Positions 40,633 through 53,069 of a stretch of DNA of 64,000 bases are shown here, one piece after another (the stretch's first letter is position 1; each line of letters begins with the position of its first letter). Under the pieces are notes generated by a model. The model searched no databases, had not been told where the DNA came from, and worked only from the letters and a program-made list of their open reading frames with translations. The DNA comes from Acridotheres tristis. Its lineage: Eukaryota; Chordata; Aves; Passeriformes; Sturnidae. The translations under genes and the position numbers were made by a program. Where the stretch lies: the NCBI GenBank assembly GCA_037013685.1, contig CM072894.1:24117529-24181528 (forward strand), written 5' to 3'.

Positions 40633-41591
40633 ATTGATGGATATACCAGTGTTGATTCATTTTATGACTAAGGAAAAGCAAGAGGTGTTTGCAAGCCATG
40701 ATTCATCCAATCCTTTTGAAGCATGTAATTTAGGCTGTGACAAAACACCACAGAGAAATTCCTATTTCTGTCCACAGTCTCTAAGGGGAGTCTAGAAAAC
40801 CTCACATATGAATGCTAACCCTGAAGACTTTACAAGTTAAATGATGTGCATCTCATCTGTGATGAGACTCTTATCTGTGTTTATATTGCTTATTGTTTTT
40901 TGGCAATAGATGTAATGATGTAGACTGAATCTGCATTAGGTGCATTAGGTGATCTAAATGTGGTCTGGAAATGTTAGCTAGGATTCACAAGTATATATGT
41001 ACACAAATATATTAGTCACAATAAAACCACAGTGAATGGCATACAACAATAAAAAAGAGATTTTACTGCATTAGGTGCCTTTGAATAGCCTAGACTTCAG
41101 TTCTTTATTCTGCTCAATTTTACTAATATATCTAGACTAGATTTTTAGTTTGTTCCCACCTCAAGTGGCATGTCCCCATAATCTCTGAATAACGAGACAA
41201 GGGCAGTCTGGCATGGCTGGACAAATTATTTTGTACATCCAGGAAGAAGGAAATGACTGGGTTCATCATTGGTGGGACAATACTAGGAAACTATTTATGT
41301 TCTTTAATAAGAAAATCCATTTTACCAGGCCCCAGATAAAAATGAGATGCTGCTTTGTTCACTTTGTATCAGCTTAGCAGCAAAGTAAAGAAGCAGGAGA
41401 AATGGGGTCCAGCGATTTGCAGGCAGGCAGTGAGAAACACTGAACACTCAAACCTCACAGGGCATTTTCCTGTTCCTGTCCTCTGTCCTCAGTTGTGAAA
41501 AAAAACATGAGACAGAAAAAGGGACGCATAGGGACTTTGTGAGACAGCAAAAGAAAATGAAGGGAGAGAGGGAGGCTTATATGATGAAACT

Positions 41592-41608
41592 GATATCCAG
41601 TGGATATC
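41592..41608. repeat. Perfect 17-base palindrome with single-base centre
   Basis: gatatccagtggatatc reads as an 8-base inverted repeat around one base. It could be a dyad binding site or chance. Confidence 0.8.
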
Positions 41609-42393
41609 AACCGAGAGAAAAAATAGTGATTCAGTGATTCCATCTTGAAAAAGAATAATATTTTGCCTGTAATTCTACAGGCGTATCACCCAAAACTTTT
41701 AACAGGAAACTTGAGGAACTTGAAAAGATATGAGAGAAGAAGATAAGAATTTGAACTAATTCTGGTATGTTGGTGACATGGTTGGGAAAAATATCTGATG
41801 GCATAACATAATAAGAGAAAACATGAGATGCCAGAATGAGAAAGGAAAAATTAAGAGCATAAAGACAAGGTGAAGAATAAATAATAATTCTTCAGAGAGG
41901 TGAAGAATTACAACAATTGAAAAAATCATGTAACATTCATGATGTCATGGGAAAAGCAAACATATAAGCAAAAGTATCACCCATAAAATACAGAAAGTTA
42001 TCTGAGCATTGACAAGACTTCACATGAACTGCAATGCAGAGCTTTCTACACTACACTATAGAAAAAATGTGAAGCAACTGAAAACTTCAGGGGAGATTGA
42101 GTGAATTATCGTTACTCTAATGAACATGACCTGTACTAAAAAGTTGGTAGAAAAATTTGGTGGTTTAGGCCCTTGGCTTAAAGAAAAGACATCCGAGTAT
42201 AGAAATGATCACAAATATACAAATATGTAGAAAAATACTGTTTTTCATGCTTGCAGAGCCAAGACAAGAAGAAACAGAAGCAAAATGCTGTCAAGGTAGT
42301 CTTATATCTGACAGTGTTAATGGAGAAGGAAAGGACTCCTTAGTTCACTGCTTCCATACCTAGGTTCTGTTCTAAACGTTTTATTGCCTTGGC

Positions 42394-42412
42394 TTACCTT
42401 GGGCCAAGGTAA
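42394..42412. repeat. Perfect 19-base palindrome with single-base centre
   Basis: ttaccttgggccaaggtaa is a 9-base inverted repeat around a single G. The half-site CCAAGGT is of the nuclear-receptor type (related to AAGGTCA), but the spacing is not a standard one. Confidence 0.8.
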
Positions 42413-43191
42413 TAAAATAATGTTTATATTCTACTCCAACATCTAGAACAGTAGAGAGGGGAAAAGATAATAATAGGAAACATTACAACATGAGGAGGAA
42501 ACTGAAGTAGTCTTGGATCAATATGGAAAAAACCATTATTTTAAGCATGCATGTTTTTTCAATTGCATGTTTAAAATAAACTATGTCTTTCAGCTGCCCA
42601 TTTGAAGGTTTAAAAACAACTCCAAATACTTATTCTCAAACTTGGTAGTACCAAAAGGAATTAATTAATTCCTCTTGGTTAATTTATTTGGTTTAATGGA
42701 CTTCAACATTGCAAGGCAGGGTGGCATATTAGATTAGATTCTCCAGCTATATTTCAAGTCATAAAATGACAATAACACAAATCTTCTGCTTCTTTTTGAG
42801 TACGCATAGAGAGTATTTTAAAGCTTTAATTTAAAGTGGGCGTTTGTCTTTCCAGGCTGTAGCTTGGATTAGTTTCTTCTAGAGTTTGAGGGAGTGAAAC
42901 TGGGAACACTCACAAACTGTGTTCAGAATTAAAGCCTGTCTCTGGGAGGTGAGAAACATCATATTAGCATTTGTTTTGAAGAATCTCTTGATGTCAGCAG
43001 GAGCTCTGGGGTTTTTTATTTGAATTGAGAAGGAAACACAATGCAACTGAAGTAGAAAATTTTTTTTCCCTGGGAACAACTCTGATTATTTTAGGCCTTG
43101 ATATTTAAAAGCACACCAGAATATTTTCCTGCCCTTTTTTCAATCACAGCTGTCTTATTTCTGAATAATTCTACAATGTAACATATTCAAA

Positions 43192-43246
43192 ATTATTATT
43201 ATTATTATTATTGTTGTTGTTGTTGTTGTTGCTGTTATTAGTATTG
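43192..43246. repeat. Compound trinucleotide repeat (ATT)n(GTT)n
   Basis: About seven ATT units pass directly into about seven GTT units, then an eroded tail (gct, gtt, att, agt, att). The pure core is 43192-43230. Confidence 0.93.
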
Positions 43247-45123
43247 CTATCCTCTCCTTCTCTTCTTTGTACTTGAAGACCTAAATTTTATCATGGTGGG
43301 GCTCAAACACAAAGACCCTGAAGCTAAAACACAAAGACAACAGCTGGAATCATTTCCATGGGAAAGGAAAGGAAGGGGTCAGGATGATGTCCTGGGATCC
43401 CTAGCACTTGCACTGGCTTCTTCTTCTCCTCTTAGATTCCACTGAGAGGAGATTTGCAGTCACTGAGGCAGGAAGGAGAGTTTGGCAGCCACTGCTTTGC
43501 TCATGATTTCCAGGAAGAGCAAGAGGAAGGATAGAGCAATGCCTGGATAACCAGCAAGACAGGCAGCCAAAAATGTCCTTACCCTTTTGTGATCTCAGTT
43601 TCTTCCCTATGCAGCTCTGGGACCCCAGCCTGTAGGAGGGCCAAAACCCCAGGGTGAGAAGATGGGCAGTCATCCTGCCTTCCTAGGGATGCCCTGGGCA
43701 TCCTGCACAGACAGATCCCTGTCCATACGGGACAACAGCCCACGACTGATGGAGCTCCATAAAGTCATCTCCTGGAGACATCCTAAGGCAGATGTCACAG
43801 TATCTTTCTTTTTTGTTTGCTGCTTAAATATTTCCCTTCGGAAAGATATAATGGCTTGAAGAATGCAGAGCTGTGTTTCCATTTTGGAAAACTGTTACTT
43901 TTTCCTTTTCTTTTAATGTCCAGATTTGGTCTTTTTCATTACTTGTCTCCATTGCCCATCATACCTGTTTACTCTTTTCACACTGCTCCAGTTCTTTCAG
44001 TTCCTGATTTCTTATTTTCAAGAAAAACACAAGAACTCCTTGCATTTACTCAAGCCTCCTCCTTAGTTCTTGTTTAAAGTCTCTCAACTCCCCAAGAGCT
44101 TTTTTTTTTCACATTAGAAAACAAACAAAAGGTTTAGCATCCTTTCCCTATCTTTGAGCTAAGGCATCCTGAAAGAGGAAGACTCAGATAAACATCTATT
44201 CATCTCCACAACTCCCAGACGCAGCTCAAACTGTCTCCTTTATGGATTAAAGATAAGACACTATCTGTAAGCAGCATTAAGAACAAGAGCTCTGGTCACC
44301 ACCAAGGGAAAAGAGATTGCTCCAGCCCTCAGCTCCTGTCACAAAGACTGACTCTCATGAGCCAGAAGTGTGCTGGGAGAAGCACGTCCCTCCGACACTG
44401 TGTCGAGGCATAGGACAGACACCCTTCACAGCCCAAAGGCCAGAAACAGCAAATAAACTTGTCTCTGTGTGACATGACAGACTTTCAGGCAGCCTGGGAT
44501 GCACATCTAAGTAGGTGGGTGACCACAAAGCCTTGTGAGGGGAGATTTCAATTCTTATGTCCATAGAGCTGAGTCAGCCCTGTAGAAACACAACGGAGGA
44601 GGACGTGAAACATCGAACACCACAAGCCCTGGTCTCAAGGAGTTGTGTTATAGAAAGGAAAATACATTCCAATAAAAACCTGCTTCTGACACCCTCCTTT
44701 TTCTCTTCGCCTTGCTTGGGAGAATTTTCTGTCACAACTATTCAATGCCACAGCACTCTGCTCTTATAGCCCTGACTGGGAGGGAAGGATGCCATGAGTG
44801 CCAGATGTTAGTGCTGCTTCACCAAAACGCTGCAAATCCCTGCTTTGGGACACAATGTGCTTATTGGGGCTAAACCAACCTTCAGAGATGCAGAAAAAGG
44901 AAGTCCAGCGAGGAATGTTGATATAAATGTCCCACTGAGGGACTAAAGAGGAGGTCCTGGAGTTTGAATGCCATTCAGCTGATTTATGTTTTCTTTGCTT
45001 TCTTCTGAAATATGAAATTAAGAGAAAGGAGAAAGAAAGAAAAGGAAAAAAAGCGATTATTGAGAAGGAAACCCTACCAAATGACCAGGACATCTGGGTA
45101 GGATGAGGAAAAAAATTAACTTC

Positions 45124-45168
<45 letters not shown>
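45124..45168. repeat. Compound repeat T(21)(GT)12
   Basis: A pure run of 21 T (45124-45144) is followed immediately by twelve pure GT units (45145-45168). A 156-codon open frame over this region on the - strand owes part of its length to the repeat, encoding poly-Lys and Thr-His runs, and is not credible as a gene. Confidence 0.95.
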
Positions 45169-45169
<1 letters not shown>

Positions 45170-45174
<5 letters not shown>

Positions 45175-45580
45175 TAACAGTGAAATTTCAACATTGAATT
45201 CCCTCTTCATAAGGTTCAGGCTGTTTACTTTCATGTAAGGTTGCCTCTCTTATTACTGTCAGAGGTCAAATCCTGAGCAGTTAAAAGAAATATGTTATTT
45301 TAAAGCCTTTTATATTTCTAGGCAGGCTTGTAAGGCAGGACTGGCTTGCTCACAGAAGAGTCAGTGAAGTGCAAGCTCTTTCACATCTAGGAAATGAGTG
45401 GGGTCAGGAAGGAATCAATCCCTGCTAGTGCCTGGCAGCTGATGGCCAGTCCTGTGCAATGACCCCCTTGCTCTGCCTGCTCTGTGGGTGGATTAAAGTT
45501 GGCAGATTCAGTCAGCAGAAGGAAGTGAGGTCAGGTTGGCTGAGTTGAGTTGTCTGTGCCTCTGGATCTGTGACACTTAC
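45170..45580. other. Non-coding stretch next to a candidate exon
   Basis: About 410 bases. If the candidate exon at 45581-45694 is real, this is the start of its intron on the - strand. Nothing else was recognised. Confidence 0.5.
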
Positions 45581-45694
45581 CTGAGCAATTGGCCCCTGGT
45601 CCCAGTATGTGCTGCTGTTCCCCTCTTCAAAAGACACAGCACAGGTATCATAAGGGCAGACAGCAGCCACGGCCAGCAAGAATCTTAGCCTCAT
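45581..45694 (-). CDS. Candidate first coding exon with signal peptide, gene unknown
   Basis: On the - strand an ATG at 45694 (A at -3, with an in-frame TGA seven codons upstream) opens 38 codons beginning MRLRFLLAVAAVC. This is a basic start and a hydrophobic core, with TCA/V a plausible signal-peptidase site near residue 19. The mature part carries a possible N-glycosylation site (NSS) and ends in DQGPIAQ. The frame is followed without a stop by CAG|GTAAGT, a perfect donor, leaving the exon in phase 0. That pattern is typical of the first coding exon of a secreted or membrane protein. I cannot name the protein and no following exon was identified leftwards. A nine-base perfect donor is expected about once in 128 kb of both strands by chance, so the case rests on its combination with the signal peptide. 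Confidence 0.35.
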
Positions 45695-48600
45695 TTTTGC
45701 TTCACTAAACAATCACAAATCCTTTAACCCCTCTTTGAACGTTCTGTGCTTCAGGTCACTGTTCTGGGAGCCACAGATGGCTTGGTTTTAGCTATCACTT
45801 CATAAAATATAAGAATAATTTCTGATACATGACAGCAAAATACTTAGATTTTAAAGGCAAGCGTCATCTATGGAAGGCACTTTACAAAGTTATCACATAA
45901 TTTCACCCCCTGGGCTCAGCTGGAGTATTAACTGAGAATGGATTCACTTTATACTGAGTCAATCTGCAAATTCTCTGAGCAAACAAAGCTGCTGCAGCAT
46001 TTATATTGTATGTGTGTTTTTCTACAAGATATTCAGGACTTTCAGATACAAGAAGCAAAGACCAGAACCTAATGTTTCTCCTTTAAACTATGAAGGTCTT
46101 TTTGTTCTCAGTTCATTTTTTGTGTCTATTAAAGGCAATTTACTTCACCAGCTCACTTGTGGAACCATTTATTCAGGACAAAACAATAACACAAAGCACT
46201 GAGTAAAAGGCATCTGAAATGATTGTCACAATCCCTCCCTACTAGAAAGGATATTGGCTTCTGATCCACATTCCGAACTTGGATACCTAGCAGACAGTAC
46301 TCATATTCTGGCTTTTGTGGTGCAGAAGTGATTTTTTAAAAGGATTTTTATTAAATTTCTCTGAGTTTTTCTGTTTTAAAAGCATGATGAATCAGACTAC
46401 TTCCGAAAATTCTTAAAACATATTTTTTAAAATCAGTGTTGACTCTTAGATTCCTGTCATAATTTGTTTGATCTTTTTAACCAATATGCTACTTTGTTCA
46501 TTCTTGCCCTCTTTTCCAAAATAACTGCCAAGTCATCCTGTGAACTCGTTACTTGACCATGTGTTTGTTCATTTAGAGATGAAGGAAGTGGGAAAAGCAA
46601 AAACAGTCTCACAGTCTTCCCTGCTGACATCCAGTCTCAAATATTTGTTTTGCTATAAAGTAAATCAAGCATGAAAGGACCAAATTGTTTAAAATTACTA
46701 GCAAAACCCTCAAAAGTCTTAAAAAAAATATTTTAAACCCAGATACTTTCCACTGGAAACTGCAAAAACAGGAAAGTGTCCAGCAGTGTGTCACACTCTG
46801 GAGTAGTCGTTGCATCCATGAAACAAAAACAAAGCAAACCCTTCATCAACAGCAAGACAGACTGCAGAAAATTTCCTCTCCACAGAGTTCTGTTAGTCTC
46901 TCTTTTGGCACTGTAGATACCCTGAGAGAAATTATTCAAAGAATTAATATTTGAGGAAGCAAGAAAAAAGGGAAGAGAGAATGAAACAAGAAAATAACCC
47001 CCACGAGCAAACAAAATGTATTTTAATGGGAAAACAAATGTTATTTGAATTACTAAATTTGTCTTCTATGTGAGGTGGCAACTCTGGATTCTTGCTGACT
47101 TCACAACTCAGATGTTACCTGGTGTCATGGGAAGCAGATGCTCTGCCTCTGGAACTATCCAGAATCTTGTGGCTGTCCCAGAGGTGCACATCCAGCCACC
47201 TCCCACTGCAGGGCTTTGACTCTCCACACAAGAGCTGCTGCTGGAAAAAGCCAAGGGAAAAAATCCTTCAGAAGCAAAAACCCAATTTTGACAAATATGA
47301 TTCCTTTTGAGGTGTTGCAACACCTTCTACCCTCTCATTCTGAGCATTTATTAATTAAGATCTTCCCCTTGTTCATGTTAATGCTGCTACTGATCATAAC
47401 CCCTCTGCAGCACAGGAACCCCTGGCAGCAGAGAAATACTTATGAGATAGGCACTTCAAGAAATAAAAGAAGGACTTTGAATCCTTTTTTAGCAGTAGCC
47501 TGTACTTCCATCTGAGGCAGATATGATTGTTCCTGATAACACTTTTCTGACCAGTTTTACCTTGTGCTTGTAGAGGAAGGGAAAGACAGACACATAGGAA
47601 GCCACCATCTCTCAAAGAAATACCACTTCAGGGATAATTAAGTTCCCAAATCAAAGATACATGTTCCAACTGAGGCCTGATCAGAGAACATGCTCCAATG
47701 CCTGACAAAATCCAAGGAGGAACAGGATTACTAAATCAGAAGGGGTAAAAAATGATAATCACCATAAAAACCTAACACTAAGACCCATTTTCATAGACTC
47801 CCAGTGGAAATACTCTGATAGATTTTGATAGAACTGGATTGTTAATATTTATGAAGCCAGGCAAGACCTCCAGATGGAAGCTGCTCTATAAGCAGAAAGC
47901 TTTGCTATTAATATTTATTAATCTGAAAGTGCTTATTTAGTTTTTAGGCAATTTTTCTTCCATCCTTATCCTAAGCAAACTAACATTAAATCGGTGGGAT
48001 CTGTGAGTTCTTAGCTTCCCACTGCTGTCTGTGATGTAAATTGCACTTCAAAGAAAAATGAGAAGAAATACAGAAAAAGTTCCTAAAGTCACAATGTGAA
48101 GGCTTGAGAGCTGTTTGTAGAGATCATTCTTGGCAAGCACCAAACATTTGGACACCACATTGTGCAACATAAAATTTTCAAACTTGATGCTATGGCCTTT
48201 ATGAAGTACAAAGTCACAGGGAGAGGATTGTGCCCACAGGAGCTTCCTCACAAGGTCATTTTGGGATATTTTGGGCATGTTTATGCTGATGGGTGCTCCC
48301 AGGTGGTGTTTCAGGGTGCCAAAGATGAACATCACCTTCCTGTCTGAGTGATGTGGAGATGCTTCAGTGGTGCTGGGACTCAGGGCAGTCGTGGGGACCA
48401 TGACTATGCCTACACTGCAGCTTGGGTGGTCTTTGTCTCCTGGTCCTGTCTGTGCTCATGTTGGGACATCCTTCTAGAGGAATACAGGGAATTAAACCCA
48501 GAATTTTGCCACTGTGTGCAGCTGGGAAATGGCCAAGAGATGCACCCAGCAGCCAAGACTTCAGAATTGTCACAGCCAGTGGTGCTTAGTTGCCTTACTC

Positions 48601-49399
48601 AAGGATCTCAATTGTGGTACTAAGTTTAAAAAAAACAAACAAACAAAACCCAAACAAACCTAAAAACTGATAAAATCCTTTTGTGTTCAGCAGAAGGATG
48701 AAAAGAATTAAAATCCATGCAGGCAAGTTAAAGTTTCCTCTTCACTCATCAGACCTAAACTTAATGAATAGAAGGAATCAGTGAAATATGCTGCCCATAA
48801 TCTCACTGATTTGAAATAAATCACCCTTAAGTGCAACTCACAGAAGGTTCTTTTTAAAATAAAGTTAAACAAAGGGAGACAGAAACTGTGTAGTCATAAG
48901 AATATTGTTTCGTAAATGGTCATCCTGATTTTAGCCAATGGGTTCAGATCAATTTTCTTTTATTTTTTCTTTTTTTTTGGTGGAAAAGAAACAGAGAATA
49001 TTGTTAGTTCTCTTTTAATTTGTCAATCATATGTCTTTTAATAAGATACAAGGCCTGGACAAAAAGTTACATTATTATAGGGAAAAGTAAGCTGATAGTT
49101 TATTTCTCCATTGACATGAATGTGCTTCTTATTATATACCAATATTTTCAGTTATTATCCAAGAATCAAGATTCTGAATTTTTGCTAATACAGCTAAAAT
49201 TGTATTCTTCCATGAAAACAAAATAAAACAAAAAAATATTTTCCCTTCAATGAAATATCCATCTTAAAATAAATAATTTTTAAAGCAAAACAAAACAAGG
49301 GAAAGTCCCCTCATGCACTGAGTCTCCAAGTTATCATTGTATTATCAGAGACACGAAGAAGCCACTAGCAATTTCCAGCTCTTGACATATAACCCTTTG
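45695..49399. other. Non-coding stretch, no gene seen
   Basis: About 3.7 kb. If the candidate exon at 45581-45694 is real, its promoter or 5' untranslated exon would lie here, but no CpG-rich promoter is evident. Opposed open frames at 48048-48401 (-, 117 codons) and 48348-48623 (+) have no recognisable domain. An A-rich tract is at 48627-48661. Confidence 0.55.
48627..48661. repeat. A-rich tract with AAAC units
   Basis: A run of A followed by several caaa/caaac units on the + strand. It could be a retroposon tail, but no body is recognisable upstream. Confidence 0.75.
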
Positions 49400-49645
49400 A
49401 ACCATAGAGTCATAAAATGGCTTGGGTTGGAAGAGACCTTAAAGCTCATTTTGTTCCAACCCCCCTGCCATGGGCAGGGACATTTTCCACTAGACCAGGT
49501 TGCTCAGAGCTACACCCAACCTGGCCTTGAACACTGTCAGGGATGGGACAGCCACAGCTTCTCTGGGGAACCTGTTCCAGTGCCCCATCAATCTCACAGT
49601 AAAGAAAAACTTCCTAACATCTAAACTAAACCTGTCTCAGCCTGA
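49400..49645 (-). mobile_element. CR1 LINE 3' fragment
   Basis: Reverse complement of the CR1 3' end over about 245 bases: accatagagtcataaaatgg, cttgggttggaagagacctt, ccccctgccatgggcaggga, tccactagaccaggttgctc, aacctggccttgaacactgt, ggaacctgttccagtgcccc and aaaacttcctaacatctaaa. Block order and spacing match the family closely, which suggests one of the better preserved copies. The far boundary is approximate. Confidence 0.95.
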
Positions 49646-50273
49646 CATTATCTGCAGATCTATTCTTCATTCCATCATCCAGGCTCTTCATAACTCAGGC
49701 TGTGAGACTCCTGGGGAATCTCATGCTGTATATTCTTATCTTAAAAAAAAATATTCGCACTTGCTTTGTGGTAAAGTTTTATCACATTTCAATTTATTTC
49801 AAAGTACAATTTTTTCTAAAATTTTAGTGATAAGTTATTGAAAGGATTCCTAATGTAAAGTTGTGTTAGATATGCTGCTCCTCTCCTATTTGATGCAATA
49901 TTTCTCTGCTGTTTGTCTTGCATGGACAGCCCAATACCTGTATTCTTTTAATAAGTTATTGAACCTAGTCTTACCAGTTGAGTAATTAATGTTGGAGTTC
50001 AATAACTCTCTTACTAAACTACAAATTTTTCTCTTCACTCAACAATGTAGTGTACTTATTGTCATGCTTAGCAGCTTTTGAAATTATGATAGCCTTCAAT
50101 GAATAAAATGGTTTTCAAATTATGAATTTCCCAACTTCAGGTATCCAGGGAACTAGAAGAATAATAACTCCTTTCTACTTCTTTATCACCTCTGATTCCT
50201 AGAGCCTTCTGTTCTTACTAGCTGCTTTTTCACCTCCTCCAAGGGTTTTTCCTCATGGGGTGTGTTCTCTTAG
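49646..50273. other. Non-coding stretch, nothing recognised
   Basis: About 630 AT-rich bases. The last 50 are pyrimidine-rich and lead into the candidate splice acceptor before 50274. Confidence 0.6.
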
Positions 50274-50310
50274 GATGAAACAATCCTTAAAATGGCTCTG
50301 TCAAGTGCAG
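50274..50310 (+). other. Candidate 37-base micro-exon
   Basis: A pyrimidine-rich run ending tgttctcttag precedes the interval, and CAG|GTAAGT, a perfect donor, ends it. One frame is open and contains an ATG one base in (MKQSLKWLCQVQ), so it could be a coding micro-exon, a start-bearing exon or part of a non-coding RNA. The length of 37 is not a multiple of three, so it would change frame if skipped. No partner exons were found and the gene is unknown. Confidence 0.25.
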
Positions 50311-53069
50311 GTAAGTTCTAGTTCAAAATGTAAAGGCATCTCTCATTTTTACACTAGGATAGTGTATGTCCCCCATAGCAAAGATCCTTACACTTCAGCC
50401 CCTGCCCATCTCTTTAACCTCCACTTGTATCTTCCCCAGGTATTTTCCTTTGAGCCATGATTATTCCCTGAGCAAGTTTCATGCTTCACACTCAATTTTT
50501 TATGAAGCATCTCCTGGTGCATACAATACTCTTGCAGAGAATTTGGGCCTGAGGCATGTCTGTCCCCCTGGCATGTGCCTTAGTCCTTGTTATCTAAGCT
50601 TTTCAAGATGGGAACTGCTCATTCTGATTTCTAGAAACTGTACTTCATTGTCCTGAATGCTGTTTAGGGAAAAATATTAAATTAACTCAGTAATGATAAC
50701 GAGTTTATTCCATTATAGTCTTTAGATGTTGGGAATAAAGATCTTGGGATCACTAAAAGTAGATTTTCCATCTTTAATATAATTATGGCTAAGGCTTTAG
50801 CATGTTCTGAAGTAGTTTGATTTTCTACTTATTGGAAGAAATTCAAGAGAAAAGGCACCTGAGAGAGCAAGGGGACCCCCAAACTGCTTTCAGCTTATGG
50901 TCAACTGGTAGAGTCCATCTGGTAGCATAAAATATTTATATTCAGGCAGAAAATCAATGAAGTCAGAAAATGAATCTTCATTCATTATTCTTTACACATG
51001 CCAGCACGTACATATTTGCTCACTGCAAAAAGCCTTTGCAACATGGTTGGATGTTTGATCTATCATCCACATGGGTGGGAAGCAACTTTCAACTCATGCT
51101 GCTTCTGCACCCCTTACCCCCACCCAGTTTCTTTCCTTACTTTTCTCTACACTTGATTTCAGGGTTTCACAGCTTCTATGTGTTCTTGTGCTGCTCTAAT
51201 AATTTTGGGAGGCACTGCCCCAGTAAAACAAAACTCAAAGCCAGTGGAGGGATTGAAAGGAGCTGTGCAGTTACTGGTGTGGAACACAGAGCACTTCTGC
51301 AGGATAATTCCCACAGATTCCACAGGGGCAGCTGTGTGAACTATCGGAATGAGACAGCTGTGTCACACAGAAAAAGTGGTTCAGGCCCTGACAATAAGGA
51401 TTTTTTCCCCCCAGAGAGTGCAAAGGGATTGTATCAAACTTTGTCTGAATTATGTGTAAGAAGACCTGTTTCAAAGGACATATGGCTTTGCCTGTGAATT
51501 CTTAGTTACATTTTCTCTTATTCCTTTTACTGCATGATGTGGTAGACATGCTTTGACTGCTTCCATTCTCCCCCAGCTTATCTCACACCTACTCTGTGTA
51601 GCTGCAAATCTCTATTCAGACACAGGCTTAAGCATATCTTAGGGTGAGCCAGCATTGAGGTAAGGGTGTGAACACAGAAGTAAAACCTTTCTGTTTGCCT
51701 TCTGCTCTTAGCCTACCACCATATAGCTCATTTGCTTTTGCAATGTCTGAATATCGACAATGTCAAGTGGGGTACTTTCCAGACAGAACTACCTAGAATA
51801 TGCCATAAGGGTTAGCCAGGACACCTGAAGTTTAAACTGCTTGGCATACAGATAGGATGCACTGCCCTGTGCATTGTGTGCAGAGGATGTCGCCCAAGGC
51901 ATGATCTGTGCCTGGGCACTGGTTTTGTTGCATGGCAGGGATAAATCAGTTTGCCAAGTGCAAATACCCTTCCAGTACAGATTTCCCTTTCTCATGTGCT
52001 CGGGGTATTCACCTCAAGAGTCAGGGTTCAGCTCTCTCATTTAACTGAAGTCTGCTGGGAGCTCCCGCTGTGTCAGAGGGGAAGTGAGGATCATTATCAC
52101 CACTATCCATACCCAGTTCTGCAATTATATGATCGTTTGGTTTGCCTTGTCATACTCTGCCATGTGTGCTACCTGAATCCCTCTGCAAAGTTCTTGAAAG
52201 TTTCAAAACCTATACATGGCTACAGAGTGTCATGGACAAGCTTGCTGCTAACTTTTACTGAAGTTACAGCAGTGAATACAATTCTATTCCAGGAAACAAA
52301 TGTTCATATCTTAATTATTCTGAAAGGAAACTCTTTCACAGGTATGGACCTATAGACAAAGACAGAGATGCACTTTTGTCTACTCTTACATCCATATATT
52401 TTATCCAGAAGCAGAGAAACAGTTCTTTAAAAGAAGCTGGTTTCAATAATGGTAGCTTTTACAACAATAGATTTTTAACATCTTTTAAAACAGGTCAGTC
52501 CCACAGCATAATATCCCGTCCCGTTTTTTAAAAAAGGGTCCGTCTATTCTCAGTGAATATGCAAGGTCTGGCTCTGAAAAAGTCACAGGCCTGTAGAAGA
52601 GATGATTGTGTAGTATGACCTCTGCAATAACACAGATCATTGAATTGCCTGGGATTAAGTCATTGTTTAGATGAACAACATTTTAAAAAGGTGAGTTACT
52701 GCAGATCTGCCCTAGTCATTGATGGGATGTTGCAAGGGTCAGTTACTCTCAGGAAGATCTCCAATTTACCAGATAAAGCACATTGTAGTTCCCAGCCTAT
52801 TCCTGTTACTATTACTGAAATACATGTCACAGTGTTCTGGACTGGTATCAGTATCTATGTGACCTTCGTTTTCTTTTTAATAAACACACACAATGCAGAC
52901 GAGCACAGAAACATTTTAATATAGTGCATTAAATATATTTCATGGCACCATCAGATCAAAAGAAAAAAGTAGATAAACAATAATTTTGCATTCCTATTCT
53001 AAAGAAGAATAGACTGGCAGTAACAACTCTGTAGAATTAATTTCCTGCGGTAAATGACTAAAAATATTT
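50311..53069. other. Non-coding stretch, no gene seen
   Basis: About 2.8 kb. It contains the longest open frame of the window not inflated by a simple repeat, 175 codons at 50970-51497 (+). The frame has no domain, mixed composition and no splice support; one frame of that size is expected by chance in 64 kb. A 134-codon frame at 51951-52355 (+) is likewise unsupported. Confidence 0.6.

Larger units (their letters stand above)
40633..45123. other. Non-coding stretch, no gene seen
   Basis: About 4.5 kb. It includes two short perfect palindromes (41592-41608 and 42394-42412) and the trinucleotide repeat at 43.2 kb. Open frames near 43.4-44.6 kb are under 91 codons and lack support. Confidence 0.65.

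Noticed and set aside
44764..45234. 156-codon open frame on the - strand
   Set aside because: Part of its length comes from the T(21)(GT)12 repeat, which encodes Lys and Thr-His runs; the rest has no features.
48048..48401. 117-codon open frame on the - strand, considered as a transposase or pseudogene piece
   Set aside because: No match to mariner, hAT or retroviral motifs that I could recognise.
50970..51497. 175-codon open frame on the + strand
   Set aside because: It has no recognisable domain or splice support. A rough estimate gives about one frame of this length by chance in 64 kb read in six frames.
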